Assembly (NCBI GenBank): GCA_018398805.1 | Contig: JAGFBZ010000701.1 | Coordinates: 186,001 to 250,000, forward strand | Direction: 5' to 3' | From: Hirundichthys speculiger | Lineage: Eukaryota > Chordata > Actinopteri > Beloniformes > Exocoetidae | DNA length: 64,000 bases | Part shown: piece after piece, positions 46,660-56,800 of the stretch | Layout: each line of letters starts with the position of its first letter | Position numbering within the stretch: position 1 is the stretch's first letter | Program-made: the position numbers and the translations under genes | Notes under the pieces: generated by a model | The model's database searches: none | Told to the model about the DNA's origin: nothing | Seen by the model: only the letters and a program-made list of their open reading frames with translations

Positions 46660-46936
46660 AACCCTGGTTAGTTAAGGATTCCGAATTGGACGAATAGTTT
46701 TCGACAGTTAAAATGGATAAAATAATTGCCGTTTGTGGTGGGGTAGTACATGGGCAGCGGCAATCATTTTGACAAATAATTGCTCGCAGCAACATTTTAA
46801 ATGAACTAGAAATGAACTATTTTGTTCATTTTTTGAAATGGCAGTGAAGTTCTGAACCCACGTTTCAATTTTTTTAAAGTTTCTATGAACTATGAACTTA
46901 ACTAGTTCGTATAGAAAGTGAACTTGCCCAACACTG
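46660..46936 (-). mobile_element. hAT fragment ending CCCAACACTG
   Basis: The right end, reversed, is CAGTGTTGGGCAAGTTCAC, followed by TTCTATACGAACTAG and TTAAGTTCATAG, a common fish hAT end. The opposite end is not seen. Confidence 0.65.
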
Positions 46937-47387
46937 AGCATAGCATTGTCCGAAGCATCTTGGTATGCTAAGCATTAAGATTTACCCTTTACTGGAAACA
47001 TTTGGGGCTCAGTCAAACCCTGAAAAAAACAGTCCCATCCACCATCCAGCTTCCCAGCTGACACAATGCAGTCAGGCAGGTTTACGTCCTCCCAACATCC
47101 ACCAAACCTCGTCTGACTGTCCGAACAGAATGTTTCCACTATTTGGCAGTCCAGTGGCGGCGTGCTGAACACCACTCCATCTGACGCTCACTGGACTTGG
47201 TAATGCGAGGCTGGCATTTAGCTCCTCAACCATGAAAACGTCCATGAAGCTCCCCGCCCCATTTCTGTTCTTACATTAATACCGGTTCAGAAGTCTTCCG
47301 CTATGGAATCAGCCGTGTTACTTTTTACATACCTGCAGTTTCTTGCTCTTAAACACTACTTTTCTTGTAGCATCACTTTCAGTCCAA

Positions 47388-47960
47388 TTCAATCTCACTT
47401 TATTAATCCCCAAAAGGGAACTTAATAGCTGTAGTAACCGTCATTACTTCAGTCTCTCTAAAGACTCATTGTAGATGGTTATACACGTGTGAGCAGGAAG
47501 GTTCAGACTGAAGAATCTGAATTATTATGCTGTGTAGAGGATGCTCAGGGTTGTCCATGATGTTTTTCATTTTATGAAGCATCCATCTGAAGCTCCAGAA
47601 CAGTCTGTGGATGAGATTGCACTCTCCACAACACACTTATAGAAGATATGTAACATCTCGCTGCAGACACTGAAGGATTTGATGTTCCTCAAGAGGTAAA
47701 GTCTGCTCTGTCCCTTCTCATAGAGAGAATCAGTGTTGCATCTCCAGTCCAGTCTGCTGACCAGGTGAACACCAAGGTATTTATCCTCCTCCTAAAATCC
47801 ACAATCATCTCTTTTGTCATGTGCACACTCAAGGTGAGATGATCATTAATGGTGGAATATCCAGATAAATTTTGATTAACTGTCCAATTGCAAAGGTTGC
47901 GTCCCATCACAGCGCCATGATTTGAAGCCTCTGAACTCTTCAGAACAATCCACAAATGTC
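47388..47960 (-). mobile_element. Rex1/Babar-like LINE 3' fragment, antisense
   Basis: The 3' end is the antisense TTTATTAATCCCCAAAAGGG at 47,400. Upstream on the minus strand, the frame gives MIVDFRRR and FTWSADWTGDATLILSMRR, the same blocks as in the copy at 28,895-31,190 (FTWITDWTGDATLML). The frames are broken. Confidence 0.75.
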
Positions 47961-49020
47961 TGTAAATGGAGACTGCATGACAAGATGTTTTATTTCAAAC
48001 ACGTGTGGGTCTGATTACATTGTTATAGATTGACATTTTAGAAATAAATTGAATTGGAAAAAAAGCTTTCTAACAGCACAGATGTTTTACGATTGCGCGG
48101 GCAGCTTTTGGACCATAACATACTAGCACCAGACCTGGGAAAATGCAATCTGCTACACGTTTATTCAGCATACAGCAGTTACTATTACTAAGATCAGACG
48201 TCGTTTCTGCTGTCTCATAGATGCCACAGTCTTCTGTGTGGCATCTACAGATCCTACAAAGCCATTGTACGCCCCCGCAGATGATATCACTATTTTTTTG
48301 GGATAATTGCAGCTCATCTCAGGAGCTTTGGGAGTGTGAAGACTTTCTGATTGACATACTCCTCTCTCTTCTATTTGCTTTCTTGCAGTGGCTTCTGTGA
48401 GATAATATTACCCACTGCGTCCTACAGTTCTGCCCGCCTTCAGCCTGAGAAGACGTCTAATGAGATGGAATAAGCAAAAACACCTGTACACATGTGCAGT
48501 ACTTTAAAGAAGAAACATTTACTTTCAGGCCTTGAACAGCTAACTTTGCGCCAGTGAGCGTCTCAACACAACCAGATGATTAGTGAACAATAGCAAACCA
48601 GAGACTTGTCAGCCAGCTAACATCAGTAGATGAAAGACATTTCCTTTTATGGGTGAATGCTAACTCCATTGTAGAGCTAAAAAGTTAGCTTTTCTAAATG
48701 AGGCTTACTTGATATTGTAATTGTTATGTATACACAATGGATGCACGAGGATATCGGTATGACATCAGTAGAAAAGACTGAAAAATGAAACATCTGCATC
48801 GGCATAAAACACCAATGGTCCTATGGAGCACACTCGCGCAGCAAGGTTAAAAAAGAGAGGAGTCATTACGTTGATGAGCGTTAAAGAGGAACGAACCAAA
48901 GACGTCTGCTGCTTGGAGATTCTTTAAGGTGTCAGAAAGTGATAGCAAAGTTCCTGTTTACAATAAATACTCAATGTCGATCATGCGAGGAGTCAAAACC
49001 CACTCCTTCAACATCTGTAA
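47961..49020. other. Intergenic, no gene seen
   Basis: AT-rich DNA without a supportable repeat or gene. Confidence 0.4.
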
Positions 49021-49023
49021 TAA

Positions 49024-49223
49024 AGGGCCAAATTTCCAATTCCTCTCTCAACCCTCCATGTTTGGCCCTCAATCTTGGCCCTCGAAAGTAAGTGTAGGGG
49101 CTACGTTGAGACTTAGAAATGCGACACCCCTTGAGTGCAGTTACGTCTACCTCCAGTCTGTCAAGAAAAGGACAACGACCAAGAAGAAGGAGAAGAAGTA
49201 GAAAAAAAATAAGATCATACATT

Positions 49224-49301
<78 letters not shown>

Positions 49302-49613
49302 GAAGACAATAAGATGGTTTTGTAACATTTATATCTTTATTAACATTGAAATTACTTACATTCGTAGCTAGCTTTTTTCGTCGCCATCCTTTTCAAAGAT
49401 GTCTTGGCTAAAATAGGCAATGCCTTCTGGGTAGCCCTTATTCCGAAGAGGGTTTGGCCGGAGAATCTCAATATTGAGGGAGATACAGCCCTCAAACTTG
49501 TCCCTCAACTTGACTTTCTAAGAATCGGGACAGCACTTGCACTTCACAGGAGCGTGCATCTTTGAGATTGAGGATTGAGATTGAGGGTTAAGAAAGGAAT
49601 TGGAATTCACCCT
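49024..49613. mobile_element. Harbinger-type MITE, copy A, with an internal TA microsatellite
   Basis: The left end is AGGGCCAAATTTCCAATTCC. The right end, reversed, is AGGGTGAATTCCAATTCC. TAA flanks both (49021-49023 and 49614-49616). Internal text CTTAGAAATG, GACACCCCTTGAGTGCAGTT and AGTCTGTCAAGAAAA is shared with copy B at 49,786. The (TA)36 run lies where copy B has only ATAATATATATACAC. Confidence 0.8.
49228..49299. repeat. (TA)36 microsatellite inside a MITE
   Basis: Seventy-two uninterrupted bases of alternating T and A. Confidence 0.95.
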
Positions 49614-49785
49614 TAATGAATCCTCTTAAGTGCCAACATCCCAGACGAAAGAGGAAGTTGGGAAGATCAAGCAAGAGAAAGAGACTCCCGTGAAAAAAAG
49701 TTGCCAGCAGCCGCTTCTCAGCTCTCTTAACAGAGGTGAAAAGTATGACCGTGACCACCCAGAAACTCCTGGAATTTACATGTAA

Positions 49786-50060
49786 GGGCCAATTCCAATT
49801 CCGCCCTTAACCCTCAGTCTTTGGCCCTCAATCTTGGCCCTCAAAAGTAAGTGTCAGGCCTATCTTGTGACTTAGAAATGAGACACCCCTTGAGTGCAGT
49901 TACGTCTTCAGACTGTGGGGAGCGGCCTTATGCCAAAGCTACGTCCAGTCTGTCAAGAAAACAACGACAAATAAGAAGGAGAAGAAGACAGAAGAAGAAT
50001 AAGATAATATATATACACATTTTTGAGATTGAGGGTTAAGGGAGGAATTGGAATTGACCT
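49786..50060. mobile_element. Harbinger-type MITE, copy B, 275 bp
   Basis: The ends are GGGCCAATTCCAATTCC and, reversed, AGGTCAATTCCAATTCC, with TAA outside each (49783-49785 and 50061-50063). It matches copy A in order except for the expanded microsatellite and a 3' segment present only in A. Confidence 0.8.
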
Positions 50061-50364
50061 TAAATCGCAGTAGTTTTCTTATTTCGTGATGGAAATGTGT
50101 TTGAATTGGTCCCCTCACCATGACGACAAGAGCATCATAATTTAATGTTGATTCAATGTTGTCAGTATTAAGTACTTCATCAGAAGGAGGTGAATTGGAT
50201 TGGTACTGGCAGTTGGCAATCAAAATATCTACATATTGAATATCGGAATATATCCAGTAACACACACCCCGAGTATATACAGTATATATGTAGAAACCAT
50301 TATCACTGTACTAGAAGAAAATTATACGTGTGACCTGTCATTGTTGAAAATGTAGATGTATAGG

Positions 50365-50960
50365 CGCCTTTATTTAATCAGGAAAAGCACATAGAGATTT
50401 AAAATCTCTTTCACAAGAACTTCCTGGCCAAGAGGCAACAATTCAAACCAATTTCAGGGTCTTTTGCAGATTGTTGGAGCCGCAAATTTAAAAGGATTTT
50501 TTCCCCAGTTAGGTCCTCACCCTCGGTACAGTCAATAAAAATATATTCTGAGACCGAAGTCTGTATCGGTCTGTAAGGTTTCTGCAGATGTATGTCTGGA
50601 GATAAGCAAGGAGCAGACCGAGAATAGATTTATATATAAAAATATGCCAATGTTTCCGTCACCGGCCTGCCAGTGGAAAACATAATGACGAGTGTGAGTT
50701 TTGAGATTCGTTATAAACCTCGGTGCACCATGATGAACGGTGTCCAGAGTATTTAGACATTGTGACGATGCAAGAATAAAAATCACATCACCATAGTCTA
50801 GGACAGACATAAAGGTGGCCTCGACCAGCCTCTTTTTGTTTTTAAAGACAGGACTTAATTCTTAAATAAAAACCTAACTTCAGTATTGATCTTTTTAAAC
50901 ATTCTGAACATGAGGCACTAAAGGCAGACGGCCATCGATAATCTCAAAGTTTTTACTCTT
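50365..50960 (-). pseudogene. LINE ORF C-terminus and 3' tail, antisense
   Basis: On the minus strand: KTLRLSMAV near 50,950, FKKINTEVRFLFKN (about 50,900), then KNKKRLVEATFMSVLDYGDV (50,850-50,790), LNTLDTVHHGAPRFITN, and in the 3' part a degraded K-FAAP-IW text. LDYGD / LD-V-H-A-RF-T is the conserved region after the RT domain of L2-clade LINEs. The element ends with the antisense CCTTTATTTAATCAGGAAAA, the same tail as at 9,330. One frameshift lies between the first two blocks. Confidence 0.75.
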
Positions 50961-51239
50961 GTTTGCTCCTGACTGGCACATTAATCGTGCACATTCATGA
51001 GGCACTTCCTGTCCCCATGGACAGCTGGCAGCAATTCAACCAATCAGAGGGAACTTAATCAGAAGACAACATCACCTCATTTAAAGACAGTCATGTTATT
51101 GCTATTTTTCTTTATCGTTCTGAAGTAATTAAAAACTGCTTGGAGGTGATGAGTGAAAAACTAATGTAGAAGCACCCTATAAAAGACAAAAAATGGGTGG
51201 AAATGGTCAACTGATGTCCCCTTATATGTACATCATTTA

Positions 51240-51785
51240 AAGGAGGGATGGTGCAGGGCCCGAATGGGGTATCGTAGAGCTAAAAGGATGTCCCACCACT
51301 CAAGTCTGATTATTTGCATTGATGGATCCGTTATGGAAAAGGTAAGGGCACTTTCCATGACTGAATGATTGCACTGCAGCACTTCTTCAGTTGTTCTCTT
51401 GGGCTCCTCACGTCTCTTGCCAAAGTCCACAACTGGAACATTCAGTTCCAGGTTATTTCTGTCTGCTTGAAATGAAATTTGACTTCTGTGGAGTGTTTCA
51501 TCACCTCTGCTGATTAGACCCACTGCTGTAGCGTCATTTGTACATTTTTAACAATCTGATCGGCTCATAGTGTGAAATCCAGTCGCTGGTGTAAAGTGAC
51601 GGCAAGAGTGGTGACGGTACACACCCCTGTGGAGTCCCACTGCTTATGGTTAAGGGTTTCGGTGATATGTTATTACACTTAAGGGTACGCTGACACAAGG
51701 ACTGTTGAATTCCCATGTGAAGGATCTGGACATACAGCCTGGACAGCAGAATAGTATTCAGAGTTGACCCGAAATTGACTGGCAT
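51240..51785 (-). pseudogene. LINE reverse transcriptase fragment (Rex1-like)
   Basis: On the minus strand, TISSGTPQGCVPSPLLPSLY (51,660-51,600) is the RT motif with PQG. After a gap that should hold the FADD box, the next frame reads GLISRGDETLHRSQIS, NNLELNVPVVDFGKRREEPK and MESALTFSI (51,520-51,350). These are consecutive parts of one RT domain, with the catalytic aspartates lost at the junction near 51,530. No 3' tail is visible on the left. Confidence 0.75.
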
Positions 51786-51789
51786 AATT

Positions 51790-52341
51790 ACCAGGACACT
51801 CTAGATGTTGCAAAATGGACTGCAGGCGCAATTACACTGCATCATCAACAGATCTCTTAGCTCTATATGCAAACTGATATGTTCATGCTTCTACCCTTGT
51901 GTTCCAGTAGATGCAGCATTTCCCACTAAATTGCTCTTAGTGTTTGCACGTGTTTGCACACCACAAACTGGCAGCAATCTTTATTTCCAGGATAAAAGTC
52001 CGTGGATCCTTCTGAAAAACACACGTGTGAAATTAATATGGTTTCGTCTCGTCTTTTTATCTGCTCACAGAGAAAATGCTCACACGTGGTGAATCCGTAT
52101 CACCAGATGTGCTCATTGACCAGCGTGTTTCAGTCGGCGTTTCACCCCCCCTGCCGTGACAGTGAGCAGGGAGCGCCTCACCCGTGGGGGATTGTGGGTG
52201 TTTTAACACCCACACTTTTCCCTGTGAGAAGGTTTAACACCCACGCTTTTTTTCTGCAGTTTTGCACATATGGCTCTTACAGACGTCCATGTCCTCTGGC
52301 TTCACTGTGTCTGCGCTCAGTGCGCTGCGGCAGCGGCGGCC

Positions 52342-52342
<1 letters not shown>
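51790..52342. other. Intergenic, no gene seen
   Basis: A small palindrome GGGTGTTTTAACACCC lies near 52,197, and TTTAACACCCACGCTTTTT repeats part of it at 52,230. No gene. Confidence 0.4.

Positions 52343-52385
<43 letters not shown>
52343..52385. repeat. Poly-C run of 43
   Basis: Uninterrupted C43 after CGGCGGCCT. It is the longest G/C homopolymer here; its true length may be uncertain in the assembly. Confidence 0.9.
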
Positions 52386-52388
<3 letters not shown>

Positions 52389-52811
52389 CCTTAAAGCACG
52401 ACACCGGCTTTAAGTGCAACCGGCTGATGATTGGCTTTTCTGCCTCAAGTGCCGCTTCCCCTGCTGTGTTTTTGTTTCATCGTTCAGCTCCTGCTCAGCG
52501 CTTGCCAACTTAGCGACTTTGTCACTACGTTTAGCGAGTTTTCAGACCAGCCTGGTGACTCTTTTCTTTTTTCTTGCTTTTTAAAAAAGGCGGCTAGCGG
52601 CAAGTCTGGACTTTTTCTGGTGTTATTGGAGACTGTGAAATACAAGACGTGTCACTACTCTTCTTAACGACTGCCGTCCAACAGCTCTCGAAGGTGCAGC
52701 AGATAGTCCCCAAAGGACATCGGCTGTCAGCTTCAGTCACAGCTGGAGATGTTCGCCCGTCCGTGTCCAGACAACGTTTAGCGCCTGCGCAGAGCCGCCG
52801 TTGGGAATTCT

Positions 52812-52858
52812 ATGGCGCTGTTGGCTGTTGGAGGCATTGCGTACAGGAGTACGAGAAG
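52812..52858 (+). CDS. Candidate first coding exon of an unidentified host gene
   Basis: ATG at 52812 opens MALLAVGGIAYRSTR and runs into a strong donor (AGAAG|GTGAGC at 52,858) in phase 2. Just upstream, GCGCCTGCGCAGAGCCGCC resembles an NRF-1 site in a CG-containing proximal promoter, as often found before genes for mitochondrial proteins; the small basic, alanine-rich peptide would suit a mitochondrial presequence. I cannot find the second exon: the next possible one (about 52,922-52,951) gives an immediate stop in this phase. The alternative frame through the same donor has no start near by. It may be a chance arrangement or a lost gene. Confidence 0.25.
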
Positions 52859-53036
52859 GTGAGCAATTAAATAAATTTAGGATTCTAATAACTACACACT
52901 GTTTTTTTTTTATAGTTACAGTTTGTGAAAGAGGTCTGTTGGTGGATGAGGTGAGTTTTTGCGTCAGGCGGTTTCCAACTCAGGTGCACATGCGTGTCTG
53001 GTTTGCGTATATGAAATACCGATTTTAATTTCAAAT

Positions 53037-53748
53037 ACCGTATTTTCGGACTATAAAGCGCACTAAAATTAAACGAAATATATATTTTGTCACATATTAG
53101 CCGCACCGGACTATAAGCCGCCAGTATCCAGGCTGAGAAATGAGATATTTACATCTTAAGATTTTTTTCCATAAGTGTTTATTCACATACCTGAACTGAT
53201 TGTTTCTGAACAGAACCTGTAACACGGCAGTAAAAGTGCTGATCAAACAAAACAGAAAAGTCATTGATGGTTTTATTCATTTTCCTCCTGTACACTAAAA
53301 CCAAGTTGCTTTATTTGCTGGATTAAGTTATTAAGTTGCCGGAACGTGGACCTGCTGGCTCCACGCTGCGTCCGGTCCGCATCTGCGATTAAAACCATAC
53401 CTCCGTGGCGGGTCCGCTCAGAACCCTCAAATCCGCTGGGGAACCAACAAACTGACTGGACAAACTGATAAATCCAGGTGTGTCGGAGTAGCCACAATGG
53501 TCAGACACACCTGGATTAATCAGTTTGTCCAATAATAATAACAGGTATTGATGCTCACAAAATGAATGTAGAGTGGCATAGACAACATAGGCTACTGAAC
53601 AAAAACAGAAAAGCCTTTAACTACTTGGTTTATTTTTAGCGCCCCCCGAGGGCTGAAGAAAAATTCCTAGAAACGCAGCATCTCTGTATAAGCCTCGTCG
53701 TTTAAAGCGTGGGACAAAAGTAGCGGCTTATAGTCCGGAAAATACAGT
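53037..53748. mobile_element. 712-bp transposon with CGGACTATAA ends and a central hairpin
   Basis: The ends read ACCGTATTTTCGGACTATAA and, reversed, ACTGTATTTTCCGGACTATA, continuing AGCCGC. This end type is widely repeated in fish. ATTTCAA occurs just outside on both sides, possibly a duplication, but the exact boundary is ambiguous by one or two bases. Open frames inside are not recognised. A near-perfect 27-bp inverted repeat lies at 53,458-53,530. Confidence 0.75.
53458..53530. repeat. Hairpin: 27-bp arms, 19-base loop
   Basis: The left arm starts GGACAAACTGAT and ends CCAGGTGTGTC (53458-53484). The right arm (53504-53530) is its complement except at one position. The loop is GGAGTAGCCACAATGGTCA. 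A transcript would fold into a long, almost perfect stem. Confidence 0.9.
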
Positions 53749-53749
53749 A

Positions 53750-55253
53750 TTTCAATGAGGGTGTATGTGTGGATCAGTTTATTTGTTTTATGTCATGATC
53801 ATTATATTTCCGTGGAACTGAAACCGTCTGTAACCAAACTTTCAAGCGTTCTCAGCTGGCAGAGTTGGTCGATTCATGTAAATGAGTTCAAATTAAAACA
53901 TGTAATAATACCTAACAGACAGAAACCCCCCCCCCCCCCACCCCAAATGAACCACTTCCCCTGCACTTTTGAAAAGCTTGCTACGCCCCTGACTGTGTAA
54001 CAAACAGGGGTCCTCCACAGGACTTTGATGTGCACGTCTGCCTGCTCCGTTAATATGTAATCTCTCAGTATAGCTGCTGCAAATCCTATTTAAGGTAATG
54101 TGCAACACTTTAAGGCTCCCTAAGTCCTCCTCCTGACTCTCATCCTGAATTTGCATTTTGCTCTTTTTTTCATTATCACATCTCTGCGTGGCTTTCATTT
54201 AGTTGCAGCAGCAATCGCCCTCCTCAAAAATTAAAAAAATATGAGCTAATTACAATACATTTAACTGAGCGTGCATTTTCTTTTGTCGGGATTGTCTCAG
54301 CATCAGCAGGGCTTCGTTTTTGTGACGCATTTGTACGTACCTGTACTTCCCCCCCCTATTTACAAGAGGAATTTGAATTCCCTCACTCCGTTCTCCGGTC
54401 CTTTAATTGACATAATTACAGGATTACGGTGTAAAGCTGCTACTCTGTCACTTCTGCGCCGCAGCCCGTGAGGTGACAGCGCCGACTCTGTCGAGGCAGG
54501 ATCCACTCAGCCTCTCGGTTTGACACCGACACCCAGGAGGACAACAAAGATAAGGACGGCTAGAGGGAAAACCCTCGTTCTGACAAGAGCAAATTAACCT
54601 GCCGTGCCCGACAGAGAGCCGCTGCCGTCTCCTCCTTTCGCCCTCCCCCCTCCTCCCTCGCTTGTTTCCGCTGCAAATGTCTTGCTGCAGCAGTTTTTGT
54701 CTGTCTGTATTGATTGATTGCAACTTAAGATCTGCTGTTCTGTCGGCGTGAGCTGTCTTTGATGTTGTTTTGTTTCTCCTAAAAGATGACCACTCCCTCT
54801 TCCACAGACTCCCTGCCTCTGCTCTCAGGCCATTATTTTCTTTTCCTCTCTGCCCCCCTCTCATTACAAGCCAAACGTTGCGTTAGCCTCGGGCCTCTCA
54901 CCTGTTGTGGGTCGTTGCTAATTATGTCCTGGAGCTAAACTGACTGAAATGGCGTCTTTATCAAGCCTTTGTTGCCCGTAATACCTCTGCAGCACCCGAA
55001 TGAATGGATTCAATCTTTGCATATCCCATTTCATCTACTGCTGACAAACTGTGTCAGTTGGTTTGTCCGTCTTCTCTTCAGGGGGAAGCCCAGTCGGGAG
55101 GCTAGCAGTTAACTGGAGAAATCAAACCATTTAGGAATTACCGCTATTTTAGGCAGAGTACCTCGGTTTTGGGGTATTATTAGGAAGTATTAGGACAGCT
55201 TACTGAAAACAACTTCACTGGACAGCAGAGAAAAGATCTGGAGATCCTGAGTT
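53750..55253. other. Low-repeat tract, no gene recognised
   Basis: A C-rich run lies at about 53,927-53,944. From about 54,250 to 54,950 the sequence is balanced in composition and free of repeats, with TTTAATTGACATAATTACAG near 54,400; it could be conserved non-coding DNA. The 138-codon minus frame at 54,448-54,864 is arginine-rich but unrecognised. Confidence 0.4.
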
Positions 55254-55400
55254 AGGGGTGTAATGATCCGTCATCGATCTACATTTATATGTCAACTAAA
55301 CGAGGAACGATCCAGCAGCATCTAAATGAAAATATCAATCCAATATCAGTACATGTAATTGCCATCAAGACCAGGTAGCATTTTCTAGTTTATTTTTAAT
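55254..55400 (+). mobile_element. hAT end fragment (TTAGGGGTGTAATGATCC)
   Basis: TTAGGGGTGTAATGATCC, then CATCGATCTACATTTATATG, resembles the end of a common fish hAT family. The other end is not found before 55,682. Confidence 0.45.
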
Positions 55401-55681
55401 TAAAGGAAAAGATTATTCATCATTTAAGAGTCTAATTTAACCCAGAAATAAAAATATGAACTTAGCCACTTAATGTAAATTCATATTAGTGGAAGTAATG
55501 GTGTTTAATCAAGACGTGATTGAATTGTACTCCTGTTATTTAATGAAACATTGTATCGTGATGACACTTATGACTGAGTTGGCATCTAGAAGCTGTTTGA
55601 CAAGAGATACCAATATGAAGTCCAAGGAGATCCCAAGTGAAGGAGACCATTATTAGGCTGAAAAAAAAAAAACCACGAATC

Positions 55682-56027
55682 CAGTGATTCCCAAAGTGTG
55701 GGCCGCGGCCCCCTGGTGGGGCGTCAAGGTATTGCAGGTGGGCCGTGAGAGGTCATTAAAAAGAAACAAAAAATGTTTTAAACCCTCGATTTTTTTGAAA
55801 GTATGTTTTTAAATTATTGTAAAATATTGAGTCTTATTCTACTGTCATCTTAATTTAACAGGACAAGTGACAGGTGTCACCTTATTTGTTGACCCCTTAC
55901 ATTAATACTGGAATGTAGCTTTTAGTCCTGTATGTTGATCGAAGTGTCGTTTAAAGGTTTGCATGGGCCTCAGAGATTTTTTTCATTTCAAATTGGGCCT
56001 TGGTATTCTGAAGTTTAGGAATGGTTG
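55682..56027 (+). mobile_element. hAT MITE, CAGTGATTCCCAAA family, copy 2
   Basis: The left end CAGTGATTCCCAAAGTGTGG is identical to copy 1. The right end, reversed, is CAACCATTCCTAAACTTCAG. Internal CACCTTATTTGTTGACCCCT is also identical to copy 1. The flanking 8-mers CACGAATC and CGTTAATC are only partly alike, so the duplication is decayed. It lies directly before a Tc1 relic. Confidence 0.85.
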
Positions 56028-56039
56028 CGTTAATCTATA

Positions 56040-56800
56040 AGGGAGATGGTTAAAAACCTCAAGGGTGTGGCCAAAACAACAACCACTACTGAGCTCAGCA
56101 ACATCAAAAAGGCCCGGTAGACCACAGAAGACAAAGCACATGAGCACATATTCCTGTTCCTGATGAAGAAAACATCCTTCACAACATCACCAGAAGTTAG
56201 GAATACTTTGGAGGAGGTTGGCAGATCGTTTTCAAAGTCTACAATCAAGAGAGGCCTTCGTGAACGTAAATACGGAGGGTTTACAACAAACCACGGGTAA
56301 CATCCGAGAACAGGAAAGCCAAATTAGACTTTCCCAAAAAACATCTTTAGATAAAGCCTCCCATGTTGTGGAATCAGATTATACAGATGAAACCAAGATA
56401 AAACAATGTAGAAAAGTCTGGAGAGGGAAACAAAGAAGACTTGTGTCAAACATAGTGGAGGCAGTTCTATGATACTGGTTTAAATGGCTGGTGGTAGATG
56501 GACCTCACTGGTGTTTGTTGATGACTCAACTGCTGGCAGAAGCAGGAAGGTGAACGATCATCTGTCTGTTCAGATGTACTCTCTGCTCACATTCAGCCAA
56601 ATGCTGCAAGAGCGATACGACCTGACGCCACAGTACAGATGGATCTCTGAGCACACTGTGAAGGCAAATCAAGAAATTATTATTTAATATAGAAAATATT
56701 TTTTAACGGATGCCCAAGCCAGTTGGCTGGTCTCAACCCAGCGGAGCAGGCTTTTTCACAGACAAACAACAACTGAAGCTGTGAAGGTCTGGAATGATGT
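56040..56800 (+). pseudogene. Tc1-like transposase relic, nearly full domain order
   Basis: Blocks on plus, in order but in changing frames: KNLKGVAKTTTTTELSN (56,050), FLMKKTSFTTSPEVRN (56,160), STIKRGLRERKYGG (56,240), KHSGGSSMI (56,450), SLVFVDDSTAGRSRKVN (56,500), SEHTVKANQEII (56,650) and GFFTDKQQLKL (56,750). These follow a Tc1 transposase from the helix-turn-helix through the glycine-rich stretch to the C-terminus. The WP-QSPDLNPIE-like catalytic motif is not recognisable and many stops are present. It is a different subfamily from the relic at 34,385. Confidence 0.7.

Noticed and set aside
52234..52419. Poly-glycine/poly-proline proteins
   Set aside because: These are the C43 homopolymer read in different frames.
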